From Pezicula radicicola (taxonomy: Eukaryota; Ascomycota; Leotiomycetes; Helotiales; Dermateaceae), in the NCBI GenBank assembly GCA_003008705.1, contig PDUO01000007.1:1487533-1551532 (forward strand): a stretch of 64,000 nt of DNA, read 5' to 3'. The notes under the pieces were generated by a model. That model ran no database searches and was not told the origin of the DNA. It saw nothing but the letters and a program-made list of their open reading frames with translations. Numbering within the stretch: the first letter of the stretch is position 1; each line of letters starts with the position of its first letter. The translations under genes and the position numbers were made by a program. Below, in pieces: positions 55,577-64,000 of this stretch.

Positions 55577-56927
55577 TCATTCCATGCCATCAAATTTCAG
55601 GATGCCGGTTACGGCAGCTTTATCCTTTCCCTTTTTGCCCCGTTTCTGCTTTTTTGGTCGTTGCTGGTCTTCGTCACTGCTGTCTGCAGCATCGGGTGCG
55701 TTTTTGCTACCGATTGGTCTCTTCTTTCCACTGAGCTCGGCCTCGTCCTCATCGTCCGAGTCGGCATCTGAGTCCTCATCGTCGTCGTCCAACCAAGCCG
55801 ACTCTTCCCAGACCTTGATAATCTGACCACCGCCACTGATAAGTCTCCCACCAACATCGAAGCCCAACCCAACTACACTCTCCACCTCGTCATGCCGCAA
55901 AGGCTCACCGACAATTTTGTTCGGGCCGAGTTTGATGATGCGAATAGTTCCATCTCCAACACCAACGACCACATTCTTACCACCATCTCCAACACCGTCT
56001 GGCATTAGAACCAACGAGTCCAAGCTCTCCCCTCCTCCTCGACCTCCATCAACAATTATTCTCTCATCTTGATCATCCCATACCCCCCTCTCCCATAATG
56101 TCAGAACCCCGCTTGCGCCGCCAACCAGCACTTTTGCGCCCGTGCTTCGGCCAGGCCTTGATGGTAGCCCACCAACGAATACGCTACTGAGTAGTTCCTC
56201 CTCCTGATCTTCGCTCTTGACCAAAACGCCTCTTCTGAGATCTGTGACTGCCAACGTAGAACCACCAGTTGAAACCCACTGCTTGCTGAAACCACTTGTG
56301 CTTGCTTCGGTTGGTGGGAGAGGAGTGAGGGAGGATATGTAATCGTCATGAGGATAGTACGTCTGTGACGGCTTCGAACTTGTAAAGGTGGAGTATTCGC
56401 GCAAATCGCAAAGGTGCAAGGCTGCAGAATCGGTTGCAAGAAGGAGGGTTTGTGGAGAGAGCGCGTGGATTATAGACGGGTCGTCGACGGCCGAGTTTAC
56501 GCGTGGGATGAGAAACTTGGTTACAACCTGCCCTGTTGCTGAGGATGCGACCTTGAGGAGGCCATCGGTTCCTGCTGAGTAGAGGACTGGAGTTCAATTG
56601 GGTCAGCAATTGTCCCAGAGGAAAGAGAGAGAAAAGCGGCGGGTGTGTTGTCGTACCATTACCATCCCCACTGTATGCCAGAGTGCGACAGCTGCCCTTA
56701 TGTCTTCGTGTACGCCATTCCGTGTCTATGGTGTTGGTGCCACTGGAGACAATGCTGGTGTTGCCGTCGCCATCCTCGTCATCGCTAGAGCTCCCACTAA
56801 CAGCTGGTAATCGGAAGGACTGGACATGTCCGCCGGATAATCCAACGGCCAGGACAGACTCAGTGGGATGGAGAGCTTGAGCGAATAGGTCTGAGGAGAG
56901 GGGGAGTGTACAGAGATTTTCAAACAT
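55577..56927 (-). CDS. JIP5: WD-repeat protein JIP5 (WDR55-like), 426 aa
   Basis: Exons 56927-56657 and 56586-55577, phase 1. The ATG at 56927 starts [21 protein letters not shown], the characteristic JIP5 opening; an upstream in-frame extension has no support. WD-type repeats follow: [14 protein letters not shown], the spliced [60 protein letters not shown] and [15 protein letters not shown]. The C-terminus has the acidic stretch ([16 protein letters not shown]), a basic [10 protein letters not shown] run and the terminal ILKFDGME, as in fungal JIP5. The protein acts in the nucleolus in late large-subunit ribosome biogenesis in yeast. Normal length. Confidence 0.93.
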
Positions 56928-58828
56928 TTTAGCTAGATGTTCATGACCCAATATAATTGGTGTAAGACGGGGTGTCTTAGAGTCGATGCGGAATGCCTTC
57001 TTGGGTGGTCTGATACTGATACAACTTTTTTTTGAGCTCTCCATAGCTCTCGGAGCACTGTCGCCGCTCCGGCCGGCTTAGAGTTAGAGTAATTTTTCGG
57101 CATATCCATAACCCGACTCGACCGGGTACACCCCCAAACCCCAACCAAAGCCGGCTTCGATATACCAGCTTAGATCTCCTACACTACTAAACGGCATGTC
57201 CAGCATCTAGCAGGAAATGGAAAATAACGATATAAATACGTGGCACGAGGTGATCGGTTGCTGTACCTACAACAACGAAGAGAAATGGTATCTTAATAGG
57301 CAGTTATTCAATATAATATCTTATAAAACGATTTGTACGATATTGCACATTAAGAGGGAAAAACTAGCAGAAAATCAGACTTCCCAGCTGCTTTGAAGGA
57401 TGCAGCAAGCCAGCCATTGATTTTAGCAATTTCTAGAAACCGAGGGAGTTAAAGAGATAGAAACAGAGAAGAGGGGAGACAGCATAAGGGTGGCTCTTTT
57501 CTCTTTTCCACGCTACGCTCTATAGCTATATGTGGATGCTAATACCGTCGAGAGCGTACTTAATCCTGATCGAGCAAAGCAACGCAATAGTTCCTATTTT
57601 TAACAACTGTTCAGACCTAGCCCTGACGTTGGGTTTTTATGTCTTTATACGAGCGTGTGGTCCTGACTAAAACTCGTATCTTTACCTTATATATTAGTAA
57701 GCTAGAAAATAGTAAGAAGTGAGTTTCTATACAAAAGCACTAGCCTAAGTCCAGTCTTACTTCTATAATTCCAAAATTTATTATTATTATTATTACTCTT
57801 ACTATATAGTCGTGGCAAGGATTAATTAGTAGGTTTTATAATTATATTGTAGTTAGTACGATCTATCCACTAGTTCGTTAGGTGCCATGAAGGACGTGCA
57901 CGACAAAACACATACAATTTTTGGTGGTAAAAATATGGGGGTGTCGAATCCCTGCACAAAATGGTATCTAGCAAATTAGGGGATAGTTATATTTGCTTTC
58001 AGAAAAGTTAGTATTGAAGATTTAGAATATATTAGAGAGAATTGTAGAGTAAGAAGAAATCTAAATTCTCTTTTAATTATACAAGAAGTCTTTAGGCTAG
58101 TTATTAAGTAAATTAAGTATTCTAATTTTACCATTTTAAGTAACTTAAGCGCTACTCTGTAGGTACAAGTAAGTGCTAGCTATCACAAACAATAGGATAA
58201 CAGAACAGCTCTAAATTTCTCGCTGCTGCCTAGCTGGATTGGAGTAAGACAGCTCACATAAGGGCGAAAAACAAATGAATAAAAATCCAGAAACATAGCA
58301 TCGTGAACTCATAGTCTTCCCAGGAACTCAATGAATGGATATTGCTTTATAGAATTATCACCAATATGCTTGCTCGGAAGAGTTCCATCTCTAAACATTG
58401 CAGCCACGGTTGCTCAATACCAAGATATCATACATATCATATAATGCCGTCATGTCCAGTCTGCTGCACCTATCATGTTACTCACTAACTACACGCTATC
58501 TCAATACAAAAGTATCGATCAAAATTAGCTCCCGAAATTGTCATTCTTCCATCCTAGCACCTGGCTCCTTTCCCACTCCCCCGGCGCAGCAGATCGCTCA
58601 TTCGTCACCGTGACCTGCGTCTCCTTCAAGATATGTTTCTAGGAATCCCCATCCCCATCCTTACCTCTCAGTTGCGGAAAGGTATCCATTTTAACATCCG
58701 AACGCAACACCTGACGTCTACTCCTCGGTTGGTTGAATCTGCTGCCTGAAGCGTGGCCGCTGGTGTTGGCTCTGGTGCAAAGGTTGAGGATGGGGAGAGA
58801 GAGGAGAGGGCGAAATTCAGAATCGGTC
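56928..58828. other. Intergenic region
   Basis: About 1.9 kb from the JIP5 promoter to the repeat boundary. Part of it (57690-57870, 57990-58150) is AT-rich and probably old repeat DNA. A TTATTATTATTATTAC microsatellite lies at 57780-57796. No gene is supported; the frame at 58398-58613 has no features. Confidence 0.5.
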
Positions 58829-59112
58829 TAACTAGTATAGGTGAATCCCACTAGGGCTGGTGGGATTTAATTTCCTATACAACTACGATAACGATAACGA
58901 CGACATGGGGCTAGTGGGATTTAAAAAACTAGACTAGTGGGATTTATAGAAAAATCATAGTTAGAAGTACTAACTAGTATAGGTGAATCCTACTAGGGCT
59001 AGTAGAATTTAATTTCCTATATAACTATAATAATAATAATAATAATATAGAGCTAGTAGGATTTAAAAAACTAGATTAATAGAATTTATAGAAAAATTAT
59101 AATTAGAAGTAC
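58829..59112. repeat. Tandem pair of 142-bp units, the second heavily C-to-T / G-to-A mutated
   Basis: Unit 1 (58829-58970) and unit 2 (58971-59112) are the same length with no indel. By hand count they differ at 23 positions, and every difference is C-to-T or G-to-A going from unit 1 to unit 2. The ACGATAACGATAACG stretch of unit 1 has become ATAATAATAATAATA. Unit 1 sits at the end of ordinary-composition DNA and unit 2 at the start of the AT-rich retroelement relic. Confidence 0.9.
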
Positions 59113-62100
59113 TATTAAAGTACTATAAGAATATAGATAACCTAACTAAATCTATTGAATCTATTATTATTATTAGAATTATTATATTCTAAGCTATTAT
59201 CAAGGTTAAATAACCCTAAGTAGTAGTTAGGGTTATAAGAATAGATATCTAAATAAGGTTTAATATTAAAATATACCTAATATATCAAGAAGTACTAGGA
59301 TAAGAGGGAAGAAGAGAGAAAAAAAAAGAGTAGAATATATATAAAGATTTAATAATATATTTATTATTATTATAGAATTTATAATTTATTTACTTAATTT
59401 TAAAATTATAATATATTAGAAGTATTAGTTTATTATATTACCTAGTTAGATTAAATCCTATTTTATATTTAAATATCTATATAGTTTTATTAAAGAAATA
59501 TATTATAGTCCTTACTAGAAACCTTATATATAACTTCTCTATATATACCTTTACTTAGTACTATTCTATATTTAAATAATTACTCTATCCTTATTCTTAT
59601 TCTNCTTCTTCTTTTTCTCTTTAGTTTAGAATCCTTTATATAGATCTAATAATAGAATTTATTCTTATATATTTATTTACTACTAAAGCTCTTATTCTAT
59701 TTATTATATTACTATATTATTCTAAACTTACCTCTATACCTAGGAAGACTATAATAATCTCTAAACTAAATATATAGTTCTACCCCTAGAGTAGATTAAT
59801 AACTAAGTTAGCTCTAAAGACTAGATAAGTTAATAATTAAATTAGTCTTATAGAATAGAAAGCTTGGAAGTACTAAGTACTTAGCTTAGTTTAACTAGTT
59901 TAGAATATCTTCTAACTAGCTTTAATCTTAATTACTATCTAATAAGGAGTCTATTATTAATTTTATTAGAAGAGTATATAATTAGTCTAGTATAGATACC
60001 TACTAGTACTATAAAGCTAGATAGGACTTAACTTTAATAAACCCTCTAAATACCTTTTTAACCTTTTTATTAAGTTTATAAAAAGATACCTCCTAAGAAT
60101 ACTAAAGGTAAAGGTCTTATAGCTTCTACCTATATAGATCCTTCTCTAGAAGAATCTCAGGATAGAACCCTCTAGGAAGATATCACTACTTAATTAGAAG
60201 AAGAGCTTAATCCTAATACTTAGGATCGAAACTCACTAGCTATAGACCTTTTAGTTACTAATATAATTATCTAAATAAAAGAGTAGATCCGCCGGCTATA
60301 AAATACTAATCACTAGCTATAAGAATAACTCAACAATTCCTAGGGGAATACTAAAGACCCCTAAAACAATAGTATAGAGTAAGTATAGTCCTAAACTCAA
60401 GTAAGAGACCTACTCTAGTATTAGATATAAGGACGAAACTAGGACACGACTATCCGTTAGACTATTGAGGTAGATAATAACCCCGGACCCTCTGATTTAG
60501 ACTACTTAGGTTCAGATAATTTAAGAACTCCGTTTAGTAGACTACGACCTAGAATAGGCTTATTAAGGACTCTAGGAAGAAGTAGGTACTCCAAGAAGAC
60601 AATAGATCCTCCCTAATTAGATAATAATATAGACCCTATATTCAGGGCTTGGAAAATCTTATTAAAGGATAAGTTTAAAGAGAATAGAGATTACTTCCCT
60701 ACCAAGAACTTACTTATAAGTTATATTTTCTAGTATACTAAGGGAGAGGCTTAGAAATACCTAGAGCTACTTTACTGAACTAGTAGAGTAGATAGCTTCT
60801 AGAATTACTAGGAAATAATTAACTACTTAGCTAGTATCTATACTAACCTAGATAAAAAAAGAGATATTAAGATTAAGTACCAAGATCTATATATACTCCT
60901 AGGGGAAACTTTCTAGGATTTTAGAACTAAGTTTCTCTAACTAGTAAGGATAGCTAAGATACCTATATTAATAAGGATTAGTAATCTATATAATAAGTTA
61001 ACCCTCCCTCTAAGGAATAACCTAAGGACTCGGAAGATATACTAGACTATAGAAGCTATAGCTTAGATAGAATACTTAAATTCAGATAATAAACTATATA
61101 GGGAAAAGATAAGAGTAGCTCAGAGTTTCCTAAGAACTATAGTATTAAGGAAAACTAATATTATAAAAATAAGAAACCCCTTAGGAATACTTAAGCTATC
61201 TACTCTAGTTCTAAGTAAGGACTAATCTTCTACTTCTACCCTAGCTAAGTATAGATCTCCGACTCCTATAGTAGATAAGAAGGAAGTAGTTTACTATAGT
61301 TATAATAAGCTAGGTTATATCTCTAGTAACTACTCTAAGAAAGATAAATCCAATCTATATAAGATCAAGGAAGAGTTAGTAGAATACTAGTATAATACTT
61401 CTGACTTAGAACAAGAATCAGGAAATAAGGATACCTAAAGGAAGTCTTTTCTTTAGGTTATCTTATTAGCTTAGTAGAGATAGATCTTACTTAATTAATA
61501 GATAGGAAAGTATTTATAGTTTCTTATAACTTAAACTATAATAGAGTTTCAATTACTAATCTATCCTCTTTATCTAATATAGGAGCCTAAGGGTTTTCTT
61601 TTATAAATACCTAAGTTACTAAAATATACTCTTAATTCTATACTATTAAATAGTAGAAGCTAGAACAACTAATTAATACTAAAGGATATAATAGAGTTAG
61701 AGGAAAATTTATTATATATTTTATTCTCTTTACTATTAAGTTAGATAAAAGAATTATTAAGAATATCCCCTTTCTTATTTTAGATCTTAGAAACTATAAT
61801 ATTATCCTTAGTATAAAATTCTTAGTCTACTTTAATATCTTACTAGATTTATAATATTAGAAACTTATTTAACTAGAGATAATACCCCTAACTAATTCTT
61901 TTAGTAACCCTATCNAGATTCNCTANNGTAGTCTCTTANCTAGAGNTATTGAGCCTAGATATCAGAGAGAGNTGATGAAGAGAGACGTAGAGTTTATTAA
62001 GGAGGATATATAAAGAGAAAATAAAGCTAAGGGAAGGGTCAAGTACCTTATATCCTTTATAAAGTTAACCAAGTTAGAGCCGTTCCCGGATAGCCCCTCT

Positions 62101-64000
62101 ACTCCCCTGAACTAGTATCTAGAACTAGAACTAAGTCTTGATATTCCCTAGATATAGTCTAAACTCATCCCCGAGTCTAGCCTAGCTATAATGAAATCAT
62201 TAGCTATTAAAGTAGGAACCCTAGCTAAGTCCTTTCTTGATAAATTCATTAAGTATAAAGACCTTATCTCTGAAATCAAGAAAGTAGTTATAGGTACTTT
62301 CTATACTAAGGATACTCTTTATAGTTTATAATAAATACAGAGATAACTTAAAGATAGAAGGAATAATAAATTCTCCTCTAACCTTAAAGACTAGAAATAA
62401 CCTCTAAAACCTACTAAGAGATTATAGCTACCCCCTGAATCTAAAGGTATTAAATTAGATTTTAGTATTATAGAAATTAGTACTATTACCTTTTACCTTA
62501 ATCTAAGAAGGAAGGAAAATACTCTCTTTTCTATAAGCCTATATAAAATTAATTAAGAACTAGACTCTTAAGGAGCTTTAGATACCTAAGAGCTAGAAGA
62601 CCTACTTACTAAATTACTAAAGGTCTATTACCCTTAGGAGGATATATTTTTAAAAGTAGCCTCTAATATACTTCTACTATATTAAAGTTATAATTATAAG
62701 ATTAAGCTAAAAGAGAAGATAATACTAAGTTATAGACCTCTCTACTTATAGATAACTATAGAGCTATAAGTAGTTAAGAAGTATCTATTAGAGAATTTAT
62801 AGAAAGGATTTATCGAAAGTAACTAAGTACCCTTCTCTTTACCTATCCTATTTATTAAGAAAAAAGATAGAGGTCTATACTTCTATATTGATTTTAGGAA
62901 GCTTAACCTTATTACTAGAAAGGACTACTATTTACTTTTACTAATCAACGAGACCCTTATCTACTTTAATAAAGTAAAGGTCTTTACTAAGCTTAATATT
63001 AGATAAGTCTTTTATAGGATTCGAATATACCTTAATTCTAAAGAACTTATTATATTTAGAACTTACTATAGTTTATATAAGTATAAGGTTCTTCTATTTA
63101 GCCTTACTAATAGACTTATAACTTACTAACACTATATAAATAATATATTATTTGAATATCTTAATATCTTTTATACTACCTACTTTAATAATATCCTTAT
63201 CTACTTAGAAAACAAGTTAGAGTATAAAGACTATATATAAGTAGTCCTTAGTTACCTTCGAGAAGTAAGACTCTAGGTAGATATCAAGAAGTATAAATTT
63301 AGTATTAAGAGAACTAAGTACCTTGGTTTTATTATTACTACTAATAGTATTGAAGTTAACCTAGAGAAAGTCTTTATAGTTAAGGAATAGAAACCTCTAT
63401 ATACTATAAAAGGTATTCAATCCTTCTTAGGTTTCTATAACTTTTATAGAAGATTTACCCTAGATTATAGAAAGGTAGTAAAACCTTTAATAAACCTTAC
63501 CCGGAAAGAGGAGAAGTTTATATAGACTAAGGACTACTAGTAAGCTTTTAAAAAGCTTAAACTCAAGCTTATATTAGCCCTAGTCCTAGCCTACTATAAC
63601 CCTAATACTAAGTCAAGACTAGAAATAGATACCTCTAATAGAGTAGTAGCTACTGTGTTTTTATAAAAGAGAAGTAATAAAGAAGAATAGTACCCTATAG
63701 TATTCTTCTCAAAGATAATAGTATTAATAGAGCTTAATTATAAAATATACAATAAGGAAATACTTATAATCATTAGGTCTCTAAGTAATTAAAGAGTTGA
63801 ATTATAAGGTTCTACTTATAAGCTTTAGATCTTTACTAATTATAAAGTATTAGAGTATTTTATAACTATTAAATAACTAAATAGTAGATAAGCTCACTAG
63901 GTAGAAGTCCTATTATAGTTCTTCTTTTAGATTATCTATTAATCTAGAAAAGCTAATATCTTAGTAGATACTCTCTCTCGAAGAGAATAAGATATTTATC
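59113..64000 (+). mobile_element. RIP-destroyed Ty3/Gypsy retrotransposon, continuing past the window
   Basis: The whole stretch is AT-rich with a stop codon every few dozen bases, yet a plus-strand reading is recognisable. A gag-like region lies at about 60630-61340, ending in a former zinc knuckle at 61294-61335. A reverse transcriptase region lies at about 62850-63350 with FIKKKDRGLYFYIDFRKLN, KLNIR, YFNNILIY and KYLGFIIT. The RNase H start is near 63590-63680 (ALVLAYYNPNTK, LEIDTSN) and runs to about 63990. Integrase should lie beyond the right edge. Many TAA/TAG codons stand where CAA, CAG or TGG would be expected, the mark of RIP. N calls occur at 59604 and 61915-61972. It is non-functional. 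Confidence 0.85.
61294..61335 (+). pseudogene. Former CCHC zinc knuckle of gag, all ligands lost
   Basis: The frame reads YYSYNKLGYISSNY. The spacing is exactly that of a retroviral-type zinc knuckle (x2, x4, x4 between ligands), but each of the three cysteine positions and the histidine position is now tyrosine (TAT or TAC). TGY-to-TAY is G-to-A and CAY-to-TAY is C-to-T, both RIP changes. Confidence 0.75.

Noticed and set aside
1..64000. CRISPR arrays, operons or bacterial-type elements
   Set aside because: No regularly spaced repeats with unique spacers; introns and RIP show a fungal nuclear genome.
1..64000. A secondary-metabolite gene cluster
   Set aside because: The NmrA-like reductase, the epimerase and the desaturase are scattered, with no polyketide, peptide or terpene synthase and no cluster-type transcription factor.

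Overview
The window is nuclear DNA of a filamentous ascomycete (Pezizomycotina). Protein-coding genes are split by short GT-AG introns of about 45-100 nt with fungal branch sites (CTAAC/CTGAC). Repeats carry heavy C-to-T / G-to-A change typical of repeat-induced point mutation (RIP). The mix of DUF6594, HET, F-box-like and JIP5/PIG-S/Vps62 genes suits the Leotiomycetes best, but the class is an inference from gene style, not proven.

Layout. 0-8 kb: a large secreted Cys-containing protein (2163-4629, +), a fungal hypothetical protein (5493-6729, +) and an NmrA/isoflavone-reductase-like oxidoreductase (7087-8048, -). 8-16 kb: a gene-poor stretch with a DUF6594 relic, then a secreted GH3 beta-glucosidase (11595-14374, +) and a MetE-like cobalamin-independent methionine synthase family protein (14927-16132, -). 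16-22 kb: an AT-rich island, an intact DUF6594 membrane protein (18672-19949, +) and an F-box-type protein (21040-22083, -). 22-32 kb is the densest part: a FAT1-type very-long-chain acyl-CoA synthetase (-) divergent from the GPI-transamidase subunit PIG-S/Gpi17 (+), an NAD(P)-dependent epimerase/reductase (+) and a membrane fatty-acid desaturase (+). 32-37 kb: a four-helix membrane protein gene broken by an in-frame TAG, a short LTR element with a perfect target-site duplication, and an amino-acid permease (-). 40-49 kb: an anchored lectin-like protein (-), a collapsed HET-domain relic and a 1298-aa hybrid histidine kinase (-). 49-57 kb: two small TIR elements with TA target sites, a Vps62-family secreted protein (-), an unknown protein (-), a doubtful small gene and the ribosome-biogenesis WD protein JIP5 (-). 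57-64 kb: a gene-free flank leading into a RIP-destroyed Ty3/Gypsy retrotransposon that runs off the window.

There is no convincing biosynthetic cluster. FAT1, PIG-S, JIP5 and the permease are housekeeping genes; GH3, Vps62-like and the 714-aa protein are secreted. The most notable structures are the repeats. They are a mini LTR retroelement flanked by CTTAG, a nested foldback MITE lying 14 bp beyond a stop codon, and a 142-bp tandem repeat in which one unit is intact and the other differs at 23 positions, all C-to-T or G-to-A. In the Gypsy relic the zinc knuckle and the catalytic reverse-transcriptase aspartates have been erased one transition at a time. Splice sites were placed by hand from consensus and reading-frame continuity.
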